Positions 35,901 to 43,635 of a stretch of 64,000 bases of DNA are shown one piece after another; within the stretch, counting starts at the first letter, position 1; every line of letters starts with the position of its first letter. The notes beneath the pieces were generated by a model. That model saw nothing but the letters and a program-made list of their open reading frames with translations, was not told where the DNA came from and did no database searches. The stretch lies in assembly GCF_002019635.1 (NCBI RefSeq), contig NZ_KV917371.1:2276001-2340000 (forward strand). Reading direction: 5' to 3'. This DNA comes from Metabacillus halosaccharovorans. GTDB lineage: Bacteria > Bacillota > Bacilli > Bacillales > Bacillaceae. A program made the translations under genes and the position numbers.

Positions 35901-36194
35901 ACACTTGAACTCCGCTTGCCGTGGCTAATGTTGAATGTAAAAGACCCTAGTCAGAAAGAAATTACAGGTGATTTGTGGACTGGAAAACCTTTAGAAGAGA
36001 ACTCGGAAACAATTGATTCTATTTTTGCCAAAATAGTGGTATCAAGCAAAAACAAAGAAGCTGTACAGCAAATTCCATCAGCAAAAGGAGACTGGATTGA
36101 GTATACATGGGATAATTGGGACCAACCAATCTACCACGAACGACTAAAAAAATCCTATGACTACCTACAAGAAGCATTTGGAAGGATAAAATGA
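32937..36194 (+). CDS. Large membrane-anchored putative glycoside hydrolase of the polysaccharide operon
   Basis: A 1085-residue protein from ATG 32937 (AAAAGGTG upstream). A signal anchor (residues 5-26) places it outside. Residues 30-170 look like a Rossmann/amidotransferase-like fold (VLIIDKTVPDQ, YDILYLADGYGVY). From about 415 a TIM-barrel glycosidase-like domain begins (IKGVNLGIAKPGTFPGE, ALRVYTIHPP). Glu555 (GWVIGVEWDP) and Glu705 (VVAEYGIP) are candidate acid/base and nucleophile, 150 residues apart as in clan GH-A. Residues from about 800 resemble a CBM9/DOMON-type carbohydrate-binding module (LIDGETSDW). Comparable roles are PslG- or PelA-like trimming of a nascent polymer; the substrate is unknown. 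Confidence 0.8.
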   Translation: MTKKNVFLTVGVLLLLILFSSPFWTWQLKVSQNLNVLIIDKTVPDQSYREHKGLTWILNHLKLKKDGTDNYDQEEDYVGFVPTDNPPEFRTRELPGDLSSYDILYLADGYGVYEDEYMSGNKEGKRSELLYGGITQEEIQLLNDSLIENNQTLIAEFNTFGSPTEENVRAEFYQLLNLEWTGWMGRYFHDLTNGEVPVWVKQNYEIQYNEPFDYEGNGFVFVNEEDQVVVLTEKDMAENHALFQLTDNGQKQFHIKKAVQYNYWFDIVNARNEEEVQATFELPLTDSGKQKLVDYEIPTQFPAVIHHQNQSYDTYYFAGDFVDQEKVPSIYQMNGLSWWQKLFSFEQEGRTDTFFWKAYVPLMKEILTNEKGAATNQKNKLVEPEILTKDGIKLTGAASEEYLQLYKDGKWEDMLIKGVNLGIAKPGTFPGETGITKEEYARWFDQISEMNANALRVYTIHPPAFYQALYEHNSSREDPIYLFHGVWVNEDVFFDEEKQKTAYDPEVMDEFKAEIQRTIDIIHGNADIEERAGHASGKYVHDLSPYLLGWVIGVEWDPKAVVRTNEKYPDKTSYDGKYFTTSDSSPFEVWLAEMMEYTATYEADTYNWQHPMSFTNWVTTDLLEHPAEPSEEEDMVSVNPNHIKAKEAFYPGMFASYHIYPYYPDFLNYEEKYVNYVDHRGEKNNYAGYLEDMKKHHEMPIVVAEYGIPASRGLTHENVYGYDQGHHSEQEQGQYLVSLYEDIVEEGMAGGLVFAWQDEWFKRTWNTMDYDNPNRRPFWDNIQTNEQHFGLLSFDPDTEEKQLLIDGETSDWEKRKEQPVVEVKEQDLIKNVFMSSDEQGVFIRVDYDEKKWDSEKFSTSILLDTIKEQGQSTIPSAGSVKENGIDFVVELNGEKTSRVLIDSYYDTFYYHYGNLLEMIPMKDYANKKNNGVYHPIRLTLNKQLTIKKEEGQLTIPFSDYETGKLTYGIGNPEMENSNSLADFYIKDGTLELRLPWLMLNVKDPSQKEITGDLWTGKPLEENSETIDSIFAKIVVSSKNKEAVQQIPSAKGDWIEYTWDNWDQPIYHERLKKSYDYLQEAFGRIK

Positions 36195-36205
36195 CAGTAA
36201 TACAG

Positions 36206-36250
36206 AAAATCTCAGACTCGATATGGGCAATAATCGGGTCTGAGATTTTT
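36206..36250 (+). terminator. Terminator-like hairpin between the glycosidase and response regulator genes
   Basis: AAAATCTCAGAC pairs with GTCTGAGATTTT, with further CGAT/ATCG pairing inside and a TTTTT tail. It ends only about 17 bp before the next start codon, leaving no room for a separate promoter after it. Partial read-through (attenuation) is therefore likely if the downstream genes have no promoter inside the upstream coding region. Confidence 0.8.
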
Positions 36251-36266
36251 AACAAAGGAGAGACTT

Positions 36267-36635
36267 ATGATGCAAAGGATATTGCTTGCAGAGGATGAAG
36301 AAGTGTTACGCATGCTTGTAGTAGATACACTTGAAGATGAAGGATATATCATTGATGAAGCGTGTGACGGGGAAGAGGCTTACGAGCTGATCAGAAAAAA
36401 TGACTATGATCTTATTCTTCTTGACTATATGATGCCTGTATACACAGGTTTGGAATTAATCGAAATGATAAGAAATGATCAAATTCAAACAAAGATTATG
36501 ATGCTAAGTGCAAAAAGTCAAACATCAGATCAACAAAAGGTGTTGGAAGCTGGTGCTGACTTTTTTATGTCAAAACCATTCAGTCCCATTCAGCTTGTTG
36601 AAAGAATCGAGGAGATCTTAGGTGAAGCTGAATAA
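36267..36635 (+). CDS. Single-domain response regulator
   Basis: A 122-residue stand-alone receiver (Spo0F/CheY type). The acidic pocket (LLAEDEE), phosphoacceptor Asp about residue 53 (LILLDYMMPVY), switch Ser/Thr (MLSAKS) and lysine (SKPFS) are intact. No output domain. It overlaps the hybrid kinase by 14 bp. Likely an intermediate or competing phosphate acceptor of that kinase. GGAG precedes two adjacent ATG codons; the first is taken. Confidence 0.87.
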   Translation: MMQRILLAEDEEVLRMLVVDTLEDEGYIIDEACDGEEAYELIRKNDYDLILLDYMMPVYTGLELIEMIRNDQIQTKIMMLSAKSQTSDQQKVLEAGADFFMSKPFSPIQLVERIEEILGEAE

Positions 36636-39519
36636 ATATTTAAAAACAAGTTTAGCAAGGCAATTTAGTTTGTTGACGATTTCGATTATTTTAGCTTTTA
36701 CTTTATTGATGTCAGGATTAATGATCTACCAAGCAGCCATCAATGAAAATTTTGAAAAAGTAAATGATAGTTTGGAACAAAAGGATTATATTGCATCGGA
36801 GTTGGATTATTCGTTCAACCTAGCCATATCTGAAATGCGGGGTTATTTTGCATACAATGGTAAGGAAACCTATTACAATAAGGTCCTTGAACAACAAACA
36901 AAAGTAGATGAAAGTATATCACAGTTAAAAAATGTAATTGAAAATGAAGAAGATGAACTGTTTTTGCAACAAACTAAGGGGTTTTTTGATTATTATTTTA
37001 AAGACGTTATGCCAAAATCAAAAGAACTCTATGATAATAAACAATATGAAGAAGTTTATAAAATAGCAATCGATCAAAATGCTTCAGATACAATTAGGTT
37101 ATATCAAGCAAACTTCAAGGATTACAATGAGAGTCTGGAGAAACAGCTCTCGAGTCTTCATGATACTCACAATTATAAAATATTCATAAGCCAGGTCATA
37201 TTTGGAATTTTGCTTTTTTTATTAATCGTTAGTATGGCTACTTTCACGAGAAGAATGCTTGTAAGTATAAGAGATCCACTTGAAAAATTAACGGTCGCTG
37301 CTGGTGAAATTACGGAAGGTAACCCAATACTTTTCACTGACACCACTAATCGTCAAGATGAACTCGGTCTTCTATCCGTTGCCTTTGAAAAAATGACAAA
37401 AAGCATTCAGGACAAAGAACAGGATTTAAGCGCACAAAATGAGGAGTTGCATGCTCAACAGGATGAGTTACAAGCACAGCAAACTGAGCTTGAAGAAGCG
37501 TTAGAGACAACTCAAAAACGAGAGCTTGACCTTAAACGCCGTAATGATTTAGTAAATGGACTGGCAAACTCACTTAATAAAGAGAAAGTATTAAAGAGTA
37601 TAGTGGAAACGATGTGTGAAGTAATAGGTGCAGATAAGGGGTTAATAGTCCTGTTGAGCCGTGGTCTTCCACATTCAAGCTTTGGAGTATCAGAAGAAGG
37701 GGTAAAACAATTTATTACACACCTGGATTCAGGCTTAATGATCAGGCTAGAGGAGAAAAGAGAGCCTTTTATCATTAAACGGGAATGTGAAAAGGAAGAA
37801 AAAGGGTTTCATACTCAAGCATCTTATTGCTATGACATTTATATGCCTGTTTTATCTTCATCTGGACTCATGGAAGCTGTTATGGTGTATTCAAGATTAG
37901 ATCAAGCCTTTACTGATGATGAATTAGGTGAATTGAATGGCTTAAGTAAACAAATTGCGATTTCATTAGATAAAATTCAAATCTTTGAATTATCTGAAGG
38001 GGAACGTCAATTGACTCAGGATATTCTGGATACGATTAATGAGGGTATTCAGTTAATTGATGTAAATGGTACTGTCCTACAGGTTAACACAAAGATGTGT
38101 GACATGATTGATTGCCAAAGAGACATTTTGATTCAGAGCTCCTATAAAAATTGGTTGAACATGATATTGGAGAAAGTAGATAATCACCATGAACTAAAAC
38201 AGTTTTTTGACCAAATCTTGATTCAAGGTAAAACAGAGCGTCAATCGTTTGTATACCATCAACATAGTCCAACTAATCGAGTCATTCAGGTATACTGTGA
38301 ACCACTTGCAAGAGATGGGGAGAATTTCGGAACGGTCGTTGTCCATCGTGATATTACAAAAGAATATGAAGTCGATGTCATGAAATCCGAGTTTGTAAGT
38401 ACCGTAAGCCATGAATTACGAACACCACTAGCAAGTGTTCTTGGTTTTACAGAGTTAATGTTGAATAGAGAATTAAAACCTGATCGGCAAAAGAAATATT
38501 TAACGACAATTTTCCAAGAAGCAAAACGATTGACTGTCCTTATTAATGACTTTTTAGACGTTCAACGAATGGAAGCTGGTAAACAAACGTACGATAAAAA
38601 GTTTGATGATATAGTTCCTCTCATTTCCAATATCATTGAAACACATCAAGTGAATCATCCAAGTCATTCAATCAAATATGATGTACAAACTTCTAATACA
38701 ATGGTTTTAGGTGATAAAGATAAAATTTGCCAGGTTTTTACGAACTTAATAAGTAATGCAATTAAGTATTCTCCAAATGGAGGAAACATACTGATTACAG
38801 TTTATGAAGAAGGTGCAAATTTAAACATATCGATAAAAGATGAAGGACTTGGCATACCGGAAGAAGCAATTGGTAAATTATTCAGCAAGTTTTTTAGAGT
38901 GGATAATTCTGATCGGAGAAGAATTGGGGGAACAGGCTTAGGTTTGGCAATCGTTAAAGAAATCATGAAGGCCCATGATGGGGATGTATTTGTTCAATCT
39001 GCACTTAAAACAGGAAGTACCTTTACAGTCAGCTTTCCGTTAGTTATGGGGAATAGAGAGCAGGTAATAAATAACCAAGGTGTTCCATCGCAGAAAGGAA
39101 AAGTAAATGTCATTATTGTTGAAGATGACAACAGTCTGGCAAATTTACTACAAACGGAGCTTGAAGAAAGTAACTTCCATGTTAAGACCTACAGTAATGG
39201 AGAGTCTGCTTTAGAAGCAATAAAAAAAGAGCGGCCTGACGCCATTGTCCTTGATATCATGTTGGAAGAAAAAGGGATAGATGGCTGGGAAATGATTAAA
39301 CAGTTAAAAGCTATTGAGGAATTAAAATCGATCCCGATTTTTATATCTACTGCACTGGATGAAAAGGAGAAAGGTTTAGCGTTAGGCGCAAATGAGTATT
39401 TAATTAAACCTTATCAGCCAAGTAAGCTCTCGAAACTCATTCTCCAAACATTATTGAAAAAGGATTGGAGTGGACAAATCCTCATTCCAAGTGAAGAAGA
39501 AAGTGATGATAACAAGTAA
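36622..39519 (+). CDS. Hybrid sensor histidine kinase (4HB-HAMP-GAF-PAS-HisKA-HATPase-REC)
   Basis: A 965-residue kinase from a GTG behind GAGGAG. TM1 (about 14-35) and TM2 (about 190-210) enclose a helical extracytoplasmic sensor of about 150 residues (CHASE3/4HB-like). HAMP is followed by a Gln/Glu-rich coiled coil, a GAF domain (about 310-450), a PAS domain (about 462-575), HisKA with His597 (SHELRTPLAS), HATPase (NLISNAIKYS, DEGLGIP, GGTGLGLAIV) and a C-terminal receiver with Asp878 (IVLDIMLEEKG). Hybrid kinases need an HPt partner; the cyclase protein at the start of the cluster supplies one. Confidence 0.9.
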   Translation: MKLNKYLKTSLARQFSLLTISIILAFTLLMSGLMIYQAAINENFEKVNDSLEQKDYIASELDYSFNLAISEMRGYFAYNGKETYYNKVLEQQTKVDESISQLKNVIENEEDELFLQQTKGFFDYYFKDVMPKSKELYDNKQYEEVYKIAIDQNASDTIRLYQANFKDYNESLEKQLSSLHDTHNYKIFISQVIFGILLFLLIVSMATFTRRMLVSIRDPLEKLTVAAGEITEGNPILFTDTTNRQDELGLLSVAFEKMTKSIQDKEQDLSAQNEELHAQQDELQAQQTELEEALETTQKRELDLKRRNDLVNGLANSLNKEKVLKSIVETMCEVIGADKGLIVLLSRGLPHSSFGVSEEGVKQFITHLDSGLMIRLEEKREPFIIKRECEKEEKGFHTQASYCYDIYMPVLSSSGLMEAVMVYSRLDQAFTDDELGELNGLSKQIAISLDKIQIFELSEGERQLTQDILDTINEGIQLIDVNGTVLQVNTKMCDMIDCQRDILIQSSYKNWLNMILEKVDNHHELKQFFDQILIQGKTERQSFVYHQHSPTNRVIQVYCEPLARDGENFGTVVVHRDITKEYEVDVMKSEFVSTVSHELRTPLASVLGFTELMLNRELKPDRQKKYLTTIFQEAKRLTVLINDFLDVQRMEAGKQTYDKKFDDIVPLISNIIETHQVNHPSHSIKYDVQTSNTMVLGDKDKICQVFTNLISNAIKYSPNGGNILITVYEEGANLNISIKDEGLGIPEEAIGKLFSKFFRVDNSDRRRIGGTGLGLAIVKEIMKAHDGDVFVQSALKTGSTFTVSFPLVMGNREQVINNQGVPSQKGKVNVIIVEDDNSLANLLQTELEESNFHVKTYSNGESALEAIKKERPDAIVLDIMLEEKGIDGWEMIKQLKAIEELKSIPIFISTALDEKEKGLALGANEYLIKPYQPSKLSKLILQTLLKKDWSGQILIPSEEESDDNK

Positions 39520-39614
39520 CTTAAAATGAATTAAGCCAATTATGGAATATGTTTTAACTCCCACTTTTAATGGTATATACTAGGGATAGATTTCCAATGA
39601 GAGGTGTGGTCTAG

Positions 39615-40010
39615 ATGTTAAAGAAGTATACGATTGAGACTCATCAACGCGACCAAATGATCGAAATAACTCATATAGTCCAAGCTTTTGTTAAAGAACA
39701 GCAAATGAAAGATGGCCAAGTGCTTGTATATTGTCCGCATACGACTGCTGGTATAACAATTAATGAAAATGCGGATCCGGATGTTAAGACAGATATGATA
39801 AGACGATTTGATGAAATGTTTCCGTGGAAAGTCGTGAAGGATCTTCACGCGGAAGGAAATACAGCGGCACATATGAAGGCAAGTACGGTCGGAACATCCC
39901 AATCGGTTATCGTTTCCGGAGGGAATCTTTTACTAGGAACATGGCAAGGTATTTATTTCTGTGAATTTGATGGACCGAGACAACGAAATTTCTATCTCAA
40001 AGGATGTTAA
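39615..40010 (+). CDS. yugU: YjbQ/UPF0047 family protein, YugU-like
   Basis: A 131-residue protein with the family signature CPHTTAGITINENAD, LHAEGNTAAHMKAS and the closing WQGIYFCEFDGPR. Length matches B. subtilis YugU (132 aa). Family members carry a conserved His/Glu metal-like site and have weak thiamin phosphate synthase activity; the physiological role is unclear. It marks the return of yug-region synteny after the polysaccharide cluster. Confidence 0.87.
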   Translation: MLKKYTIETHQRDQMIEITHIVQAFVKEQQMKDGQVLVYCPHTTAGITINENADPDVKTDMIRRFDEMFPWKVVKDLHAEGNTAAHMKASTVGTSQSVIVSGGNLLLGTWQGIYFCEFDGPRQRNFYLKGC

Positions 40011-40136
40011 AAAGCTGCTGGTCTAAATAAGTAAAGTTTATGACAAATAGGTGAATTGGCATAGATGAATGGGTCCAATACTTTTTTTATGGTAAAATGA
40101 GAGGAATGTAAGAGCAGTACGCTTATGAGGTGACAT

Positions 40137-40376
40137 ATGGAATTGTATACTCTCCTTTTTATTTTCGCTGGGGTTGTCTTCATAACTTCCATTGTTGGAT
40201 ATATCATTACTAGGAAAATATATGTACCACCAGCGCTTATCTTTGTCCTCTTCTCCTTTTTGATGTTACTCTATTTTAATGAAACATTTTTTATATGGGT
40301 TATCATATATACCTGTTTCTCCCTTTTCATAACATTCATCATGTTTTTATTATTTAAAAGCAGAAAAGAAAAATAG
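40137..40376 (+). CDS. Small integral membrane protein
   Basis: A 79-residue protein with three hydrophobic segments (about 4-24, 30-45, 50-73) and a basic C-terminus. GAGGTGAC precedes the ATG, a TAAAAT -10-like box lies about 40 bp before it, and a terminator follows, so it is expressed alone. No family recognised with certainty. Confidence 0.7.
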   Translation: MELYTLLFIFAGVVFITSIVGYIITRKIYVPPALIFVLFSFLMLLYFNETFFIWVIIYTCFSLFITFIMFLLFKSRKEK

Positions 40377-40390
40377 CAACATCAATTATG

Positions 40391-40424
40391 AAAAAGCACC
40401 GGTATTAAAACGGGTGCTTTTTTT
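40391..40424. terminator. Bidirectional terminator
   Basis: AAAAAGCACC pairs with GGTGCTTTTTTT around a 12-nt loop, between a plus-strand membrane protein gene and the minus-strand tgl. Confidence 0.85.
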
Positions 40425-40437
40425 GCGTAAATCTAAA

Positions 40438-41256
40438 CTAGATATAATAACTTTGCGAACCAATCCTTCCAACAATTGTTCTTGTATCAATAAACTGAGT
40501 AATCAGATTTTCCCTTGAAAGTGAAAAACGGTAGAGATATTGATCATCGAGTCTTGTAACTTGTGAAAGAAGAAAAGCAGATTCTGTCGGGTATGGCTTT
40601 CGGCGTTTATTTAAGGATTCTATAATTCCATCAGAAGTTTTTATTCCAATACCGTGTCCGAAGTACAGATCGTTTCCTAAATCGATCACATTTTCTCCTT
40701 GCCATTGGGGGGTTTGGGGATTAAATTGAGGATTATCAAAGTATAAACAGTCCCCCGGAATATAATCATTTCCGCGTCGGGTAAAAATCGGCAAGTCATT
40801 ATCAGTTTGCCAGTCACGCAGATAAATGCCTTGGTAAATACGATTAAATTGAGAAACGTCAATCGAGTCGAGTACAGCCTTAAAAAAGATAATGACAATA
40901 CTTGTTGCACACTCAAATGCATATTCTCTTCCATTGTGAAAAATATCTGATATGGCAACGGAAGGGCTTATCCCTGCTCTTAGTTTAAATCCACCCTGCT
41001 CAGTTAAATGCCAATACTGTTCATTACATCTGGCTCTTTCAAAGGTTGCGAACTTTGCTTTACTAGCTAATAGATGACGAGCGGCTTGTATGATGCTGTA
41101 ACGGAGGTTCAGGTTGAATTCAAAATGCTGATTATTTAAAAAGGAATAGTTTTCTTGATAACGACTCATTTTGTCGATCATTTCATTTTTTTCTGGTGGA
41201 AAATCGGAGGATTTTAATGTAATTGCATCCACCACACGGTTACCAATAACAATCAT
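40438..41256 (-). CDS. tgl: Protein-glutamine gamma-glutamyltransferase (transglutaminase) Tgl
   Basis: A 272-residue spore coat cross-linking enzyme. The ATG at 41256 is chosen for the AGGAGGG before it. KFATFERARCNEQYW, the catalytic Cys in AFECATSIVIIF, GDCLYFDNPQF and WQGENVIDLG match B. subtilis Tgl (245 aa), which introduces glutamyl-lysine bonds between coat proteins such as GerQ. The neighbouring yugU gene is as in B. subtilis. Confidence 0.9.
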   Translation of the reverse strand: MIVIGNRVVDAITLKSSDFPPEKNEMIDKMSRYQENYSFLNNQHFEFNLNLRYSIIQAARHLLASKAKFATFERARCNEQYWHLTEQGGFKLRAGISPSVAISDIFHNGREYAFECATSIVIIFFKAVLDSIDVSQFNRIYQGIYLRDWQTDNDLPIFTRRGNDYIPGDCLYFDNPQFNPQTPQWQGENVIDLGNDLYFGHGIGIKTSDGIIESLNKRRKPYPTESAFLLSQVTRLDDQYLYRFSLSRENLITQFIDTRTIVGRIGSQSYYI

Positions 41257-41353
41257 GATGACCCTCCTAAGGAATTTGTCATATAATATTGTATGGTGGT
41301 GCAATTAAAGATAGAAACAAAATGGTGAATTCTTACTTTTAATTATATTTTTC

Positions 41354-42184
41354 CTACATTAACGTAATATCGCCTGATTGTTTAATGTTTTCAGGAATTT
41401 CTGTGAGTACAAAGTTGTCTGTTAGAATGCGTAAATTGCTTTGTAGTTCATTTCCGGTCATAGGCAGACCATGTCCGGTAATAGCGATTTCGGGGTGAAG
41501 GGCCTCAATTTTTCTCACTGATTGCTCGGCTGCTTCCCAATCAAGGGTGAAGTAGGCAGGTGGTCCATGCATTTCCTGTTTTTGTGTGATAACATCGTAT
41601 AAAGATTCCTGCTCCACGGTAGTTATCGCATCTCCGGCAATTAAGACCTTGTCACTGTCTCTAAATAAGGAAACATGTCCAGGTGTATGACCAGGGGTGT
41701 GAATAAAACGCCAGTTTGGTAAACATGATATGCTTCCATCACCATTAAATAACCTTAATTGAGAGCTTATATCTATGCTATGCCTTGGAAATAAGGGTGA
41801 CATTTTTGCAACAAGACCATCTGCTTTGGGATTTGGCGGTGGATAATCACTTTTTCCTGTTAAGTACGGTTGTTCGAGTGGGTGTGCATATACAGGAACA
41901 TCCCATATTTTCAGTAATTCGTTTAATGCACCAACATGATCGAAATGCCCATGAGTCAAAACAATTGCCAAGGGTCGGCAGTTTTCACCGAATCTCTTTT
42001 TAGCCTCTGCTATAATAATCTCTTCTGAACCAGGCATACCTGCGTCTATTAATATAAATTCATTAGATTCTCTAGGGTTCCCGACAAAAATGATATTAAC
42101 GATTTGAACAGAAAAGCAATAAACATCTGGTACAACCTCAAAACCCATTCCACTCGTTATTGAAGTAAGGGGCATCTTTTCCAC
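41354..42184 (-). CDS. MBL-fold metallo-hydrolase
   Basis: A 276-residue metallo-beta-lactamase-fold protein, probably from the GTG at 42184 behind GGAGG. Metal ligands are visible in LTHGHFDHVG, HTPGHTPGHVS (third histidine region), AGDAIT and a final GHG. The GHTPGHVSL pattern is typical of glyoxalase II-like hydrolases, but the substrate cannot be told. Confidence 0.85.
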   Translation of the reverse strand: MEKMPLTSITSGMGFEVVPDVYCFSVQIVNIIFVGNPRESNEFILIDAGMPGSEEIIIAEAKKRFGENCRPLAIVLTHGHFDHVGALNELLKIWDVPVYAHPLEQPYLTGKSDYPPPNPKADGLVAKMSPLFPRHSIDISSQLRLFNGDGSISCLPNWRFIHTPGHTPGHVSLFRDSDKVLIAGDAITTVEQESLYDVITQKQEMHGPPAYFTLDWEAAEQSVRKIEALHPEIAITGHGLPMTGNELQSNLRILTDNFVLTEIPENIKQSGDITLM

Positions 42185-42341
42185 AATAATTACCTCCACT
42201 CATTTTAAATATTAGTATTAGTATTTCTTAAAATTCTCAGAGTATGACGTGTTAAGGTGAATGGATATCAGTTTTCACCTGTCGTATCTTGAACTATAAT
42301 GAAAAGTAGACAAAATAATATAAAGACAGGGAGATTTTCAC

Positions 42342-42647
42342 ATGTATATTGTTCATTCAACATTCCATGTCCCGCCAGAGAAGGCGGAAGAGGTTATTCA
42401 GATTTATCAGACAAGATCTAAATTAGTCGATGAATATGACGGTTTTACATCATTTCAACTCTTACAAAATGAAGTTAAGCCAGGTGAATTAACTGTACAA
42501 ATTATATGGGAAAAAAAGCAAGACTATGTAAACTGGGTAACAAGTGATGCATATAAAAAAGTACATGAATTGGAAAAGAATTATCCTGATCAAGAGTTGG
42601 CTGCGATTAAGCCGATTGTGCAAAGGTTTAATGTGGTGGCGGAATGA
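42342..42647 (+). CDS. Antibiotic biosynthesis monooxygenase (ABM)-domain protein, HmoA/IsdG-like
   Basis: A 101-residue ferredoxin-like ABM protein (MYIVHSTFHVPPEKAEEVIQ; YDGFTSFQLLQNE; WEKKQDYVNWV). Members include heme-degrading monooxygenases and quinol monooxygenases. It overlaps the next gene by ATGA. The size and the terminal segments are close to the Bacillus heme monooxygenase HmoA type, but the catalytic residues cannot be assigned by eye. Confidence 0.75.
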   Translation: MYIVHSTFHVPPEKAEEVIQIYQTRSKLVDEYDGFTSFQLLQNEVKPGELTVQIIWEKKQDYVNWVTSDAYKKVHELEKNYPDQELAAIKPIVQRFNVVAE

Positions 42648-43012
42648 AAAAGGAAATTGTAGAAGCTATTATTGATGAAGTAGTTGAGGGGATTTATAAG
42701 GCTTTTCCAATGTTAGTTGAAAAATATGGAGAAGTTGGCAAAAATAAATGCAGGGAAGATAATCATCATCATTTTAAACATCTGGACACAGCCTTTTCTC
42801 TTAATGAAGAAAAGATTTTCACTGACTATGCTCTTTGGTTGAATAATGTGTTAACATCCCGGGGGATGAAAGAAGATCATTTAATTGATAATTTTCATAG
42901 AATAAAACAGGCACTACATACACATCAATCAGATGAGGCAATGAAATATAAGCAATATTTGCAATCCGCAATAGAAACAATTGAACATGTGAAAGCCAAG
43001 AAGGAGATATAA
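42644..43012 (+). CDS. Hypothetical helical protein coupled to the ABM monooxygenase
   Basis: A 122-residue protein I cannot place in a family. It is soluble, mostly helical and His-rich in the first half (CREDNHHHFKHLD), with a YALWLNNVLTSRGM segment reminiscent of helical sensor domains preceding cobalamin- or heme-binding modules. It starts within the stop of the ABM gene, so the two products are probably made together. A histidine-rich metal or heme partner role is speculation. Confidence 0.65.
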   Translation: MKKEIVEAIIDEVVEGIYKAFPMLVEKYGEVGKNKCREDNHHHFKHLDTAFSLNEEKIFTDYALWLNNVLTSRGMKEDHLIDNFHRIKQALHTHQSDEAMKYKQYLQSAIETIEHVKAKKEI

Positions 43013-43026
43013 ACTCCTTCTTTTTT
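43001..43026 (+). terminator. Terminator overlapping the end of the ABM operon
   Basis: AAGGAG and CTCCTT form a short stem around the stop codon, followed by CTTTTTT. Confidence 0.75.
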
Positions 43027-43089
43027 CATGTCCTCGGAACCTGAATCAGAGGCAGAGAATTTTTTGTATCTGGTTGAATATGATTATTA

Positions 43090-43145
43090 TTGACAAGCAG
43101 GCTGAGTCGTTTTATAGTTAAACACGTTAATAGTTAAATTGTTTA
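43090..43145 (+). promoter_or_regulatory. Sigma-A promoter and operator of the marR-mmpL operon
   Basis: TTGACA at 43090 and TATAGT at 43113 are 17 bp apart, near consensus. Just downstream are AT-rich GTTAAA repeats and a palindrome TTAAA-TTG-TTTAA at 43133-43145, a plausible site for the MarR-family regulator encoded next. Confidence 0.65.
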
Positions 43146-43171
43146 ATTAATTTTTGGAGGATTGATATCCA

Positions 43172-43633
43172 ATGAATGATATTTTGATACAAGATTTAAT
43201 AAATCGCTATGTCAATGTTAGTTTTGCAGTGACAAAAAAAGCAGAAAATCTTATTAAAGAGAGCATTGGTGACACAATTACGAATGACCAGCATTACACA
43301 CTTCGTTATATACATAAAGCTGGTACATGTACATCGACAGAGCTTTCTGAAGTTTTTGATGTGAAGAAAAGTGCGATTACCGCTATTGTTAATCGTTTAA
43401 CAGAAAAAGAATTGATTAAGAGAACACGTGATGAGAACGATCGTCGTGTTATTTATCTAACCTTAACTGATAAAGGTAAAGTCTTATTTGAAAAAACAGA
43501 AGAAAAAATTCATAAGCTTGTGGAATCCATTATCACAAGCTTTGATGAAAAAGAAATTGTTTCGTTCATTGAGACGTATGAAAAGTTAAATGAGCAATTA
43601 GATAATTTAAAAGATTGTAAAATGGGGGAATAA
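43172..43633 (+). CDS. MarR-family transcriptional regulator
   Basis: A 153-residue winged-helix regulator: STELSEVFDVKKSAITAIVNRL is the recognition HTH and KRTRDENDRRVIYLTLT the wing. It is followed 2 bp later by an MMPL transporter, the same arrangement as ydgG-ydgH in B. subtilis. Autoregulation is suggested by the palindrome overlapping the transcription start. Confidence 0.88.
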   Translation: MNDILIQDLINRYVNVSFAVTKKAENLIKESIGDTITNDQHYTLRYIHKAGTCTSTELSEVFDVKKSAITAIVNRLTEKELIKRTRDENDRRVIYLTLTDKGKVLFEKTEEKIHKLVESIITSFDEKEIVSFIETYEKLNEQLDNLKDCKMGE

Positions 43634-43635
43634 CT

